NCBI GenBank assembly: GCA_934457115.1
Contig: CAKSHI010000003.1
Coordinates: 66,341-130,340 of the forward strand
Reading direction: 5' to 3'
Source: an uncultured Eubacteriales bacterium
GTDB lineage: Bacteria; Bacillota; Clostridia; Oscillospirales; Acutalibacteraceae
DNA: 64,000 nt
Shown here piece after piece: positions 38,477 to 47,417 of this stretch. Position 1 is the first letter of the stretch, and each line of letters opens with the position of its first letter. The notes below the pieces were generated by a model that saw nothing but the letters and a program-made list of their open reading frames with translations, made no database searches and was not told the origin of the DNA. Position numbers and translations under genes: made by a program.

Positions 38477-38827
38477 TTGAAAAAGTTTCTTTCATATTTG
38501 GGAGGTCTTTTAGCAGGAGTTTTAAATGGGCTTTTAGGAGCCGGCGGAGGAATGATAATAGTGCCAATGCTTGTAAAATCAGGGTTGGAACGAAAAAAAG
38601 CTCATGCTACTTCAGTGTGTATTATATTGCCCATATGTATTTTTAGTGCAGCCATGTATTTAAATTCCGGGAGTGTGACATTAAGCGATAGTTATCCATA
38701 TTTACTTTGGGGAGTAATAGGGTCTGTTATAGGTGCATGGATTCTGCCTAAAATCAATCAAAATCTTTTAAAAAAGATTTTTTCAATACTTATGCTTTGG
38801 GCTTCTTATAGGATGTTGATAAGATGA
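38477..38827 (+). CDS. Half-size TauE/SafE (TSUP) membrane protein, first half
   Basis: 116 residues, about four hydrophobic segments. The N-terminal GGLLAGVLNGLLGAGGGMIIVP is the repeat signature of the TauE/SafE sulfite/organosulfonate exporter family, whose members are usually about 250 residues with two such repeats. This gene holds one repeat only. TTG start with AAGGGGA 8 nt upstream. The stop overlaps the start of the next gene (ATGA). Confidence 0.85.
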   Translation: MKKFLSYLGGLLAGVLNGLLGAGGGMIIVPMLVKSGLERKKAHATSVCIILPICIFSAAMYLNSGSVTLSDSYPYLLWGVIGSVIGAWILPKINQNLLKKIFSILMLWASYRMLIR

Positions 38828-39189
38828 GCGGGATGTTAACTTCAATAGCGGGTGTTCTTTCAGGGCTTCTTGGTGCTATGGGACTAGGGGGCGGGGGAAT
38901 ACTGATTATTTACTTGTCATTATTTACTGACACTCCCCAAGCAACAGCCCAAGGAATTAATTTAATATTTTTTATACCGTCTGCACTGATAGCGGTTTTT
39001 GTGTATTTTAAAAAGAAACTTATTTCACTTAAAGTAGCTGTAGTTTCCTCGATTTTAGGAGTGGTAGGGGCCTTTTTTGGGACAAAACTTTCTTATATGT
39101 TGGATGATAATATTTTGAGTAAACTTTTTGGAATTTTACTTTTAATAATGGGGCTAAGCCAACTTTTTTCAAAAAAGGAGAGCAAATAA
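38824..39189 (+). CDS. Half-size TauE/SafE (TSUP) membrane protein, second half
   Basis: 121 residues with the second copy of the repeat (AGVLSGLLGAMGLGGGGILI) and about four hydrophobic segments, ending in a basic tail. Together with the preceding gene it makes a full TauE/SafE equivalent of 237 residues. The 4-nt ATGA overlap implies coupled translation and equal amounts, so a heterodimer is the simplest idea. The substrate is unknown. Confidence 0.85.
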   Translation: MSGMLTSIAGVLSGLLGAMGLGGGGILIIYLSLFTDTPQATAQGINLIFFIPSALIAVFVYFKKKLISLKVAVVSSILGVVGAFFGTKLSYMLDDNILSKLFGILLLIMGLSQLFSKKESK

Positions 39190-39224
39190 TTTTAAGTATA
39201 TTATTTTGCTGTCTATAAAAAAAC

Positions 39225-39269
39225 AAAAATCTTGCATTATAAGCCATTAAGCTATAGTGCAAGATTTTT
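39225..39269. terminator. Bidirectional terminator overlapping the ribF 3' end
   Basis: AAAAATCTTGCA (39225-39236) pairs with TGCAAGATTTTT (39258-39269). The right arm lies within the last codons of ribF. Confidence 0.85.
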
Positions 39270-40199
39270 TACATGATTTTTATCAAATAGGTTATTATAC
39301 ATTTTCTCAGCCATTGATGCATCGCTAAGTATTTGATTTTTTAAGTCTTGTAAGCAAGTGAATTTTTTTTCTTCTCTTAAATATTTGACAAGCTCTACTT
39401 TTACATTATGACCATAAATATCATCACCATTATAATCTATAAGCCATGTTTCGATATTTGGTTTTGAACCTTCAAATGTTGGTTTTAATCCTATGTTCGT
39501 GACAGAACAATACTTTTTAGATCCATGAGTGGTAATAGAAAAATATACCCCAAATTTAGGGATTATTAGTCCTTCCTCAAAATCTTGATTAATGGTTGGA
39601 ATACCAATGGTTCTACCCAATTTTTTACCGTTTACAACGACATTTTCAAATGAAAAATATCTTCCAAGCATATTTTTCACATCATCAAGTTTGGCTTCCT
39701 TGATGCAGTTTTTTATTCTTGTAGAGCTTATGGGATTTTCTTTGTAGTTGAGTGGGTCTATTATGACCACATCTATATTTTTTTTGTTACATAGCCTTTT
39801 TAGATCATAAGCATTTGCCTTTGCACCAAAGCCAAAGTGATAATTAAAGCCGCAAACAACTTTTTTTGCGTTAAGCTTATCGATTAAAACAGTATTTACG
39901 AAGTCTTGTGGGGAAAGTTTTGAAATAGAACTGAAATCTATCTCGTAAACTTGTTTTATTCCTATATTTTCAAGCAAAATTTCCTTTTGGCCTTTGCTTA
40001 TGATATTATCCTTGCCCTTATTTTGGGCATTGGGTTTATATATATTATTAAGCGTAAATACAGTAGGAACTAAATTAGGGTTTGATATATCGACTGCCTT
40101 GGATATTACGGCTTGATGACCAAGATGTATGCCGTCAAAAAGCCCGAGGGCTACTGATGTTTTAGAATTAGAACGCAAAAGCTTATTATATATGATCAT
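39252..40199 (-). CDS. ribF: Bifunctional riboflavin kinase/FAD synthetase
   Basis: About 315 residues. N-terminal nucleotidyltransferase (LGLFDGIHLGHQAV, HxGH-like; ISSTRIK) makes FAD from FMN; C-terminal flavokinase (RTIGIPTINQ, PKFGVYF) makes FMN from riboflavin. ATG at 40199 is 8 nt after AAGGAG; an in-frame TTG at 40205 is only 2-3 nt away. Last gene of the rimP-nusA-infB operon; no FMN riboswitch is expected or seen here. Confidence 0.95.
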   Translation of the reverse strand: MIIYNKLLRSNSKTSVALGLFDGIHLGHQAVISKAVDISNPNLVPTVFTLNNIYKPNAQNKGKDNIISKGQKEILLENIGIKQVYEIDFSSISKLSPQDFVNTVLIDKLNAKKVVCGFNYHFGFGAKANAYDLKRLCNKKNIDVVIIDPLNYKENPISSTRIKNCIKEAKLDDVKNMLGRYFSFENVVVNGKKLGRTIGIPTINQDFEEGLIIPKFGVYFSITTHGSKKYCSVTNIGLKPTFEGSKPNIETWLIDYNGDDIYGHNVKVELVKYLREEKKFTCLQDLKNQILSDASMAEKMYNNLFDKNHVKNLAL

Positions 40200-40235
40200 A
40201 TACAAAGCTCCTTTTAAGCAGTAAAAATTAATGTT

Positions 40236-41132
40236 TTAAAAATGTTTTAATACTCTTAGCACTTCTTTTTCTATAGATATGATGCCAAGTCCCAAGAAGA
40301 CTTGACTAGGGTCAAATACTCTAAAAACTTCTTCATCCTTAGGTGTGTATGAGTTAAGCCTAAGGCGTTCAATAGACAAAGCCCCACCATTTTTAAATCG
40401 TATGGTTTGAGCCTCGCTAATGCATATGGGTTTATAATTTAAGAATAATTTTTCGACTGGTAAAATATAATTTTCGAGTTTTGGTTCTAAATCTCTTGCT
40501 TTATCAATAGTAAGCGAATTTGATAGGTCAAATCCGCAGGCAAATGTCCTTCTAAGGTCCGTCATAACTGCGTAGGTACCTAATTTTTTACCAAGATCTT
40601 CGCAAACAGTTCTTATATACGTACCTTTTGAACACGATACTATAAATGAACCTTCGCCTATGGTTTCATCAAAGCTTAGAAGTTCTATTTTTGATATATT
40701 GATTTTTCTTGCTTTTCTTTCAACTTCTATGCCTTGCCTTGCTAGGTCATATAATCGTTTACCGTCTTGTTTTAAGGCAGAGTACATAGGCGGGACCTGC
40801 AGTATGTCACCATAAAAACTGCTAAGTGCTTGTTTCACATCACTTGTTTTAACGTCAAAATCACATTTTGTTATAATTTCCCCGGTAATATCTTGAGTAT
40901 CCGTTTTAATTCCAAGTTTAAATGAAGCAATATACTCTTTATTAGTATTTGGGAGCAAGGATTGGGCTTTTGTTGCATTTCCTACTAAAATAGGTAAAAC
41001 TCCCGTAGCCATTGGGTCCAATGTTCCCGTGTGGCCTATTTTTTTAGTATGAAGTAATTTTCTCATGACTGCCACAACATCGAATGATGTGAAATCTTTG
41101 GGCTTGTCGATAACGATAACTCCGTTTATCAT
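40236..41132 (-). CDS. truB: tRNA pseudouridine(55) synthase
   Basis: 298 residues. The catalytic Asp lies in HTGTLDPMATGVLPI; KEYIASFKLGIKTDTQD and CSKGTYIRTVCEDLG are family blocks. Converts U55 in the T-loop of tRNAs. The start overlaps the end of nrnA by 4 nt. Confidence 0.97.
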   Translation of the reverse strand: MINGVIVIDKPKDFTSFDVVAVMRKLLHTKKIGHTGTLDPMATGVLPILVGNATKAQSLLPNTNKEYIASFKLGIKTDTQDITGEIITKCDFDVKTSDVKQALSSFYGDILQVPPMYSALKQDGKRLYDLARQGIEVERKARKINISKIELLSFDETIGEGSFIVSCSKGTYIRTVCEDLGKKLGTYAVMTDLRRTFACGFDLSNSLTIDKARDLEPKLENYILPVEKLFLNYKPICISEAQTIRFKNGGALSIERLRLNSYTPKDEEVFRVFDPSQVFLGLGIISIEKEVLRVLKHF

Positions 41133-42085
41133 AATATGTTTTCCAATTCATCTTTTATTATTTCTAATATTTTGTTTTGAGCATCCTCTTTTTTACCGCT
41201 TATAGTACAACCTGCTGCAGCCTTATGACCGCCGCCGCCTAATTTTTCGCATATTTTTGAGGCATCTATTTCATCGCTTGTTCTAATTGATACCTTGAAT
41301 ACCTCGTTTTCTTTTTCTCTTAGGGTGACACCTATTAACACGCCCTCAATTTTTCTTGGTATTGAGGCGAAGCCTTCAAGGTCACTTTCATCGGTTACTT
41401 GGGATTCTTTTAGCATTTCATTTGTAATAAATATAACCGCACATTTAGCGTTAAAATGATAGCTTATTGAATTATAGACAAGCTTTTCAAGTTCCATTCT
41501 GTTTTTAGATTTAGTATCAAACATGATTTTATTAATGAAACTGTGTTCTGCCCCAAGATCAATCATTCTTGCTGCGATTTTGTGTGTTTCGGGAGTTACA
41601 TTGGAATATTTAAAGCAACCCGTATCAGTTGATAATCCCGTATATATAGAATTTGCAATATCTTTATCGATTGGTATATACATAGCGTTTATAAGCGCGT
41701 ATATTATTTCGGCTGTTGCCGCTTTGGTTGAGTCTATATAAGATAAATGAGCAAAATTTTCTTTTTCGATATGATGGTCGATTTTTAAGTTGATTATTTC
41801 TTTGTATTGCTCTAGATTTTTTCCCAAGAGATTAGTACTTGCTACGTCAACGCTTATAATAAAGTTTGGGATAAAGTCTTGGTTTAATATACCTGAAAAT
41901 AGATAATCGTATTTTTTAGGGATTTCACTTGTGTTGACGACTTTAGCCATTTTGCCTATTTTTTGAAGAGCTTTGCAAAGAGCACAAGCCGAACCCAAAG
42001 TATCCCCGTCGGGATACTGGTGGGTCAAAATATAGAAACAATCGTTTTCTTTTATTCTTTCTGCTATATTACTTAAGCTCGTCAT
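41129..42085 (-). CDS. nrnA: DHH-family oligoribonuclease/pAp phosphatase NrnA
   Basis: About 318 residues. DHH motif set: HQYPDGDTLGSA, SVDVAST, KIDHHIEKENF, and the DHHA1 substrate loop GGGGHKAAAG. Degrades 2-5-nt RNA and hydrolyses 3'-phosphoadenosine-5'-phosphate. The ATG at 42085 is 8 nt after AAAGGA; the ATG at 42091 only 2 nt. It overlaps rbfA and truB, an arrangement usual in Bacillota. Confidence 0.95.
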   Translation of the reverse strand: MTSLSNIAERIKENDCFYILTHQYPDGDTLGSACALCKALQKIGKMAKVVNTSEIPKKYDYLFSGILNQDFIPNFIISVDVASTNLLGKNLEQYKEIINLKIDHHIEKENFAHLSYIDSTKAATAEIIYALINAMYIPIDKDIANSIYTGLSTDTGCFKYSNVTPETHKIAARMIDLGAEHSFINKIMFDTKSKNRMELEKLVYNSISYHFNAKCAVIFITNEMLKESQVTDESDLEGFASIPRKIEGVLIGVTLREKENEVFKVSIRTSDEIDASKICEKLGGGGHKAAAGCTISGKKEDAQNKILEIIKDELENIL

Positions 42086-42434
42086 CTTCATCGTCCTTTA
42101 GCTTATTTATGAGTTTTGAGATATTTGCGCTGTATTCTATAGAGTCTGTAGGCTTAAAGGAAATAGAGGGGATTTGTCTAAGGCTAAGCCTGTTTGCAAG
42201 CTCGTGTTTTATAAAACCTTCCCCGGATTTAAGGCCTGCTACAGCCTTTTTAGCTGCGTCAATTCCTTCCATAGCGCTTATATATACTTTGCAAAATGAT
42301 AAATCTTTTGCAACATCTACCCTAACTATGCTTATAAGTGAATCTCTTACCCTAGGGTCTTTCATTTCTCTTAGTATAGCGGTAAGCTCTCTTTTTATAT
42401 CTTCAGCATTTCTTTGTGCTTTATGACTAGGCAT
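42069..42434 (-). CDS. rbfA: 30S ribosome-binding factor A
   Basis: 121 residues. KH-like fold protein for late 30S maturation: HKAQRNAEDIKRELTAILRE, DPRVRDSLISIVRVDVAKDL and KVYISAM are diagnostic. AAAGGAGG precedes the ATG. Between infB and nrnA in the operon. Confidence 0.96.
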   Translation of the reverse strand: MPSHKAQRNAEDIKRELTAILREMKDPRVRDSLISIVRVDVAKDLSFCKVYISAMEGIDAAKKAVAGLKSGEGFIKHELANRLSLRQIPSISFKPTDSIEYSANISKLINKLKDDEDDELK

Positions 42435-42465
42435 ATTAAGCCTCCTTTGAATAAGTAATATATGA

Positions 42466-44763
42466 TTAGTCTTCTCTATATTCTTCCATTATGAACGCTT
42501 CGAAGATATCGCCTTGCTTAATATCGTTGAATTTTTCAAGACCTATACCACATTCATAACCTTGAGCGACTTCTTTAACGTCATCTTTGAATCTTCTTAG
42601 TGAAAGTATTGTATCTTCTGCTATAACAATACCGTCTCTTACAACTCTAATGCCGGCATTTCTTGAAATTTTTCCATTTACAACATAACTTCCTGCAATG
42701 GTGCCGACTTTACTTATTTTATAAACTTCACGGCATTCTGCTTTACCAATGACAACTTCTCTAAACTTAGGATCTCTTAATCCCTTCATAGCAAGTTCTA
42801 TTTCTTCGATACAATCATAAATAATGCGATATAAACGAATGTCGACATTATTTTGTTTTGCATTTTCTTCGGCAATAGGTGTTGGACGTACATTAAAGCC
42901 TACGATTATAGCATTTGAAGCGCTTGCAAGCATAACGTCTGACTCATTGATAGCTCCAACTCCGCCGTGGATAACATGGACTCTAACTTCTTCGTTGGTT
43001 AATCTTTCGAGAGATTGACGAACAGCTTCGACTGAACCTTGAACATCGGCTTTAATAATAATTTTAAGCTCTTTGATTTCGCCCAATTGCATTTGGTCAA
43101 ATAGGTTATCAAGAGTAACTTTAGTTGTAGAATTGAATTTTTCTTCTTTTCTCTTTTCTTTTCTCTGTTCAACTAGTTCTCTTGCAAGACGTTCATCAGA
43201 TACGCAGTTAAAGACATCTCCGCCAAATGGGACATCATCAAGTCCTGTAATCTTAACAGGTGTTGACGGGCCTGCGCTTTTAACTTTTACGCCTTTGTAG
43301 TTAGACATAGCCCTTACTCTTCCTACAGTAGTTCCTGCTACGATAGTATCACCTATAGATAGTGTACCGTTTTGCACCAATACTGTAGCGACAGGACCTT
43401 TAGATTTATCAAGTCTTGATTCAATTACAGTTCCCTTTGCAGCACGATTTGGATTAGCCCTTAAGTTCTTCATTTCTGCAATTAGAACTATCATTTCAAG
43501 GAGTTCTTTGATACCGCTTTTAGTTTTTGCGGAAACAGGTATACAAGGTACATCTCCGCCCCATTCTTCGGGAACGATTCCATATTCAGTGAGCTGTTGT
43601 TTTACTAAGTCAGGGTTAGCTCCCGGTTTATCCATCTTATTTATTGCTACTATAATTGATACATTTGCATCTTTTGCATGGTTTATAGCTTCTACGGTTT
43701 GAGGCATAATGCCATCATCTGCAGCAACTACCAATACGGCGATATCAGTAACTTGAGCACCTCTTGCTCTCATTGTAGTAAATGCTTCATGGCCCGGAGT
43801 ATCTAAGAATGTTATAGGCTTTCCGTCAATATTTACGCTGTAAGCACCAATATGTTGAGTAATGCCGCCGGCTTCTGTTGATGTTACGTCAGATTTCCTT
43901 ATAGCATCTAGTAGGGAGGTTTTTCCATGGTCAACGTGTCCCATAACAACTACTACGGGAGCTCTTGTTACTAAATCCTCTTCCGCATCTTCGCTGTCAT
44001 CTATAATTTTTTCTTCTATTGTAACTACAACTTCTTTTTCGACTTTAGCGTGAAATTCCATTGCAACAAGACTTGCGGTATCGAAGTCGATTACATCATT
44101 AATGTTGGTCATTATGCCTAAAAGCATAAGCTTTTTAATAACTTCCGCTGCTGTAGCCTTTAATTTTAATGCAAGGTCATTGACAACTATTTCATCAGGA
44201 ATAGTTATTGTAAGAGGTTTTTGCTTTCTTTGAGCAGCTATTCTTGCAAGTCTTTCAGCTTCGGTTTCCTTTTTTGCAAATTTATTTTTTCCTTTTCTTT
44301 GGGAACGTTGATTAATCTTTTGTTTGTTTTGAACGGTGTTAACATCCTTAACCTTTTCAGAAGCCATGACATAGTACTTTTCATTGTATTTTTCTATGTC
44401 AACTTGTGCAGCTCTTGTATCAATAACTCTGCCTTCTTTTCTTTTTGGAGCATTATTTTTTTGAGTGTTCGAGTTATTTTTGCTTTCTGCATTTGTTGTG
44501 GACTTTGTGTTTTTTGTGGTTTTTGGAGATTTCTTATTTGGAGATTTTTTTGATTCGGCAGGGTTCTTTTTTTGAAGATATTCTTCTAAATTATCAATAC
44601 CCTTTTTTTGAGTATAGTATTCAAATATATAGTTAAGTTCTTCTTCAGTTAGAGCTGTCATATATTTTTTTGTTTCGCCAAAACGTTCTTTAATAAGTCC
44701 TATTATTTCTTTATTAGTTACTTTTAGATCTTTAGCGATCTCATGTATTCTATATTTAATCAT
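42466..44763 (-). CDS. infB: Translation initiation factor IF-2
   Basis: 765 residues. N-terminal IF2_N ([16 protein letters not shown]), a Lys/Asn/Ser-rich linker, a second IF2_N (residues about 195-245), then the GTPase with G1 [10 protein letters not shown] near residue 272, [16 protein letters not shown] and SAKTK, and domains II-IV that place fMet-tRNA on the 30S. Length is typical for low-GC Gram-positives. Confidence 0.98.
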   Translation of the reverse strand: MIKYRIHEIAKDLKVTNKEIIGLIKERFGETKKYMTALTEEELNYIFEYYTQKKGIDNLEEYLQKKNPAESKKSPNKKSPKTTKNTKSTTNAESKNNSNTQKNNAPKRKEGRVIDTRAAQVDIEKYNEKYYVMASEKVKDVNTVQNKQKINQRSQRKGKNKFAKKETEAERLARIAAQRKQKPLTITIPDEIVVNDLALKLKATAAEVIKKLMLLGIMTNINDVIDFDTASLVAMEFHAKVEKEVVVTIEEKIIDDSEDAEEDLVTRAPVVVVMGHVDHGKTSLLDAIRKSDVTSTEAGGITQHIGAYSVNIDGKPITFLDTPGHEAFTTMRARGAQVTDIAVLVVAADDGIMPQTVEAINHAKDANVSIIVAINKMDKPGANPDLVKQQLTEYGIVPEEWGGDVPCIPVSAKTKSGIKELLEMIVLIAEMKNLRANPNRAAKGTVIESRLDKSKGPVATVLVQNGTLSIGDTIVAGTTVGRVRAMSNYKGVKVKSAGPSTPVKITGLDDVPFGGDVFNCVSDERLARELVEQRKEKRKEEKFNSTTKVTLDNLFDQMQLGEIKELKIIIKADVQGSVEAVRQSLERLTNEEVRVHVIHGGVGAINESDVMLASASNAIIVGFNVRPTPIAEENAKQNNVDIRLYRIIYDCIEEIELAMKGLRDPKFREVVIGKAECREVYKISKVGTIAGSYVVNGKISRNAGIRVVRDGIVIAEDTILSLRRFKDDVKEVAQGYECGIGLEKFNDIKQGDIFEAFIMEEYRED

Positions 44764-44778
44764 ATAAACTAAACCCCT

Positions 44779-45093
44779 TTATTCTTGTATTTCGCATAGC
44801 ATTTGTATTTTTTTAGCAAATCCGCTGTCTTTTATACATATGATTCCGGCCTTTTTATTAAGTACTTGTTCGTAGTCACTCATAGATATATTTGTCATAA
44901 GTGTTTTAACGTTTTTTTTAGAGGCTGCATTTTCAACATCATTAATCGATCTTGTTGATAAGTCGCTTGAAAAAAGGATTAATTCAGCAGTATTTTCGAG
45001 TATGGATTCATATGTGGCATCTTTGCCAATACTTAGCTTTGCGGCCTTTTTGGCAAGACCTATAAAAGATATGATTTTAGACTTTGTTTCCAT
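44779..45093 (-). CDS. ylxQ: L7Ae/L30e-family ribosomal-like protein YlxQ
   Basis: 104 residues. FIGLAKKAAKLSIGKDA and SSDLSTRSINDVENAA fit the L7Ae/L30e/Gadd45 fold that binds kink-turn RNA. The gene sits between ylxR and infB, its usual place. AGGAGG lies 5 nt before the ATG, inside the end of ylxR, which it overlaps by 17 nt. The precise function in bacteria is not settled. Confidence 0.88.
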   Translation of the reverse strand: METKSKIISFIGLAKKAAKLSIGKDATYESILENTAELILFSSDLSTRSINDVENAASKKNVKTLMTNISMSDYEQVLNKKAGIICIKDSGFAKKIQMLCEIQE

Positions 45094-45364
45094 TCAATTC
45101 CTCCTCTAATCGTTGATAAAATTCTTGAGGTATTTGACATGAAAACGCACGTTCAAATCTTCTGGCCTTCATTGCGGACTTTAGACAGGCGGAGTCTCTG
45201 CACAAATAAGTACCTCTACCGGGGAGCTTACCGTTTGGATCGATTATTATTTCCGAGCTCGTTGTTTCTTTTGATTGTAATTTTACCACCCTTATAAGTT
45301 GCTCTTTTGGCTTAGATTGATAACATCCTACACATCTTCTTAAGGGTATGTGTTTCTTTTGCAT
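45077..45364 (-). CDS. ylxR: RNase P modulator/YlxR-family RNA-binding protein
   Basis: 95 residues. The YlxR (DUF448) signature is clear: PLRRCVGCYQSKPKEQLIRVV, GKLPGRGTYLCRD and the AMKARRFERAF region. The family member RnpM in B. subtilis binds the RNase P RNA. The ATG at 45364 has AAAGGCGG 6 nt upstream; a frame-matched ATG at 45385 has none. Confidence 0.92.
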   Translation of the reverse strand: MQKKHIPLRRCVGCYQSKPKEQLIRVVKLQSKETTSSEIIIDPNGKLPGRGTYLCRDSACLKSAMKARRFERAFSCQIPQEFYQRLEEELNGNKV

Positions 45365-45411
45365 AATACGCCGCCTTTCTATCATTAATTTTAATCTAAA
45401 TAAGAGTAAAA

Positions 45412-46659
45412 TTATTCTTCGCTTGATTCTTCTACGTCAGCTTTATTTGAAGCTTCCTCCTCAACAGTGCCGGTTTTTTCTTCAGCATTTGTTGTAATAT
45501 CCTCTTTTGAAGATTCTTGTGTATCTTGATTTTCTTTGCCTTCGATTTGTTCATTAGATTGTGCTTCTTTAGAGTTTAATAAAGCTTCTTCAAACCCTCT
45601 TATATCTTCGTCAGTCAATGATTCAATAGTTTTTATATCTATTTTCATTCCTGTGATTCTCGCAGCCAAGCGTACATTTTGACCTTTATTGCCTATAGCT
45701 AATGAGAAGTGTTCACTTTGAACAACTGCAACGCAGGATTTTTCTTCACTATCTAACATATATATATCAAGAACTTCTGCAGGGGCCAAGCAAGCCTTAA
45801 CGAGATCTGCCTTGTTTGATTTATAGGCTATTACGTCTACTTTTTCTCCGCCTAATTCATTTACAATAGAGATTATTCTATTACCTTTTGAGCCTATGCA
45901 TGCTCCAACAGGGTCTACATTGAAGTCGTTGGATTTAACTACAATCTTTGTTCTAATGCCTGCATCTCTTGCTATATTTAATATTTCCACAATGCCTTCT
46001 TTTACTTCGGGGACTTCAGTCTCGATAAGTTTTCTAACAAAATCGGCATGTGTGCGGGAAACCATGATTTTGGGTCCTCTTTCAGTTTCTCTTACATCAG
46101 AAATATAGACCTTTACGAGATCTCCCTCTTTTAGTTCATCACTTGCTATTTGTTCTGATCTTGGTAAGACAGTTTCAGCCTTGCCTATCTTTATTGTTGC
46201 ATTGCCTGTTCTATCATCTATTTTTTCAACAGTAGCAGTGACTATTGTGTGATATTTATCTTGAAACTCCTGGAAGATTTGCTCTCTTTCACCGTCACGG
46301 ATACCTTGTCTTATTATATTTCTTGCAGTTTGGGCTGCGATTCTTCCAAATTCTTTGGTGTTTAGAGTGACAGGAACTTTGTCTCCTATTTCGGCATATG
46401 GGTCGATGAATATAGCATCTGCAAGAGCTATTTCTTTACCTTTACATGAAACCTCTTCAACAACTTCCTTCATTAACCTTACGTCAAAAATACCTTTTTG
46501 GCGGTCAATTTTTATTATAGCCTCGTCATTTCCATCATAGCTGTTTTTACAAGCTGTAATAATAGCTTTTTGTATTTTTTCCAACATAAAATCTACAGGG
46601 ATTCCTCTTTCGCTTTCGAGCAGCTCAAGAGACTCAAATATATCGTTCTTTTTCTTCAT
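45412..46659 (-). CDS. nusA: Transcription termination/antitermination protein NusA
   Basis: 415 residues. N-terminal polymerase-binding domain (1-125), S1 domain (about 130-200), two KH domains (IVVKSNDFNVDPVGACIGSKG and VVQSEHFSLAIGNKGQNVRLA), then an acidic, Gln/Glu-rich tail of about 45 residues replacing the proteobacterial repeats. Modulates pausing, termination and rRNA antitermination. AACGGAGG precedes the ATG. It follows rimP. Confidence 0.97.
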   Translation of the reverse strand: MKKKNDIFESLELLESERGIPVDFMLEKIQKAIITACKNSYDGNDEAIIKIDRQKGIFDVRLMKEVVEEVSCKGKEIALADAIFIDPYAEIGDKVPVTLNTKEFGRIAAQTARNIIRQGIRDGEREQIFQEFQDKYHTIVTATVEKIDDRTGNATIKIGKAETVLPRSEQIASDELKEGDLVKVYISDVRETERGPKIMVSRTHADFVRKLIETEVPEVKEGIVEILNIARDAGIRTKIVVKSNDFNVDPVGACIGSKGNRIISIVNELGGEKVDVIAYKSNKADLVKACLAPAEVLDIYMLDSEEKSCVAVVQSEHFSLAIGNKGQNVRLAARITGMKIDIKTIESLTDEDIRGFEEALLNSKEAQSNEQIEGKENQDTQESSKEDITTNAEEKTGTVEEEASNKADVEESSEE

Positions 46660-46674
46660 CTTTTTATTCCTCCG

Positions 46675-47154
46675 TTAATTATTAAAGTCATCTAACTTTA
46701 CATATACTGTATCCTTTTTTGAAAAAGACATTTCTTCATCATCATATGAAATTATTGTTATATTACCATTACTATATTCTTTTAGTATGCCGTTTATTTC
46801 CTTTTGACCGGACTTAATGGGTCGAATAAACTTTACCATAACTTTTTGACCTATAAATTGTTCAAAATGTTCGTCTCTTGTAAGTTCACGTTCTACGCCC
46901 GGGGAGCAGACTTCCAAACAATAAGAAACATTTATTGGGTCTGCTTCATCTAACGGTTTATCGATAGCCCTGCTCATATTTTCGCAATCTTCTATAGTTA
47001 TGCCGTCCGGCTTATCTATAAATATTCTAAGATACCACATACTTCCTTCTTTTACAAAGCGTATATCCCATATTTTAAGGCCTAAATCCTTTGCGATAGG
47101 TTCAGCAATTTTCCATACGGCAGAGGTTGTGTTCATTTTTTGGTTTTTAGACAT
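46675..47154 (-). CDS. rimP: Ribosome maturation factor RimP
   Basis: 159 residues. Signatures: LGLKIWDIRFVKEG, LRIFIDKPDGITIEDC, and LEVCSPGVERELTRDEHF. Needed for 30S assembly. ATG at 47154 has AGGAG 7 nt upstream; an in-frame ATG at 47172 lacks one. First gene of the nine-gene operon. Confidence 0.95.
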   Translation of the reverse strand: MSKNQKMNTTSAVWKIAEPIAKDLGLKIWDIRFVKEGSMWYLRIFIDKPDGITIEDCENMSRAIDKPLDEADPINVSYCLEVCSPGVERELTRDEHFEQFIGQKVMVKFIRPIKSGQKEINGILKEYSNGNITIISYDDEEMSFSKKDTVYVKLDDFNN

Positions 47155-47179
47155 TCTTACACTCCTATACAAATATAAA

Positions 47180-47199
47180 AGAGTGGGCTAACCCACTCT
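47180..47199 (-). terminator. Leader hairpin before rimP, possible attenuator
   Basis: GAGTGGG (47181-47187) pairs with CCCACTC (47192-47198). On the minus strand it is followed by TTTTATATTTG and lies between the promoter and the rimP ribosome site, so it may end part of the transcripts before the operon. Confidence 0.55.
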
Positions 47200-47228
47200 C
47201 ATTTCACTTAAATATCGTTCTTCAATAT

Positions 47229-47257
47229 ATTTTACCACTATAATGGTATTTTTGCAA
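47229..47257 (-). promoter_or_regulatory. Promoter of the rimP-nusA-infB operon
   Basis: On the minus strand TTGCAA (47257-47252), 17-nt spacer, TAAAAT (47234-47229). Confidence 0.6.
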
Positions 47258-47314
47258 GGAAAATTTATTTTGATAGTAATATAATTTTATAATTAAGAGT
47301 TCTTTTAGTTAAAT

Positions 47315-47342
47315 TTGCTTGAAAAACTCTTGGTTTTATACT
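47315..47342 (+). promoter_or_regulatory. Probable promoter of ackA
   Basis: TTGCTT (47315-47320), 16-nt spacer, TATACT (47337-47342); a second TATAAT lies 8 bp downstream without a well-placed -35. Confidence 0.45.
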
Positions 47343-47417
47343 ACTATATAATATATATGTGATTTTTTGGGTTAAGTTTAGATTATAAATATTTATATAG
47401 TTTTAGGAGGAATGTAA

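Noticed and set aside
38477..39189. Single TauE gene broken by a frameshift
   Set aside because: Both frames have their own start with a ribosome site and complete repeat units, and the ATGA overlap is typical of coupled genes.
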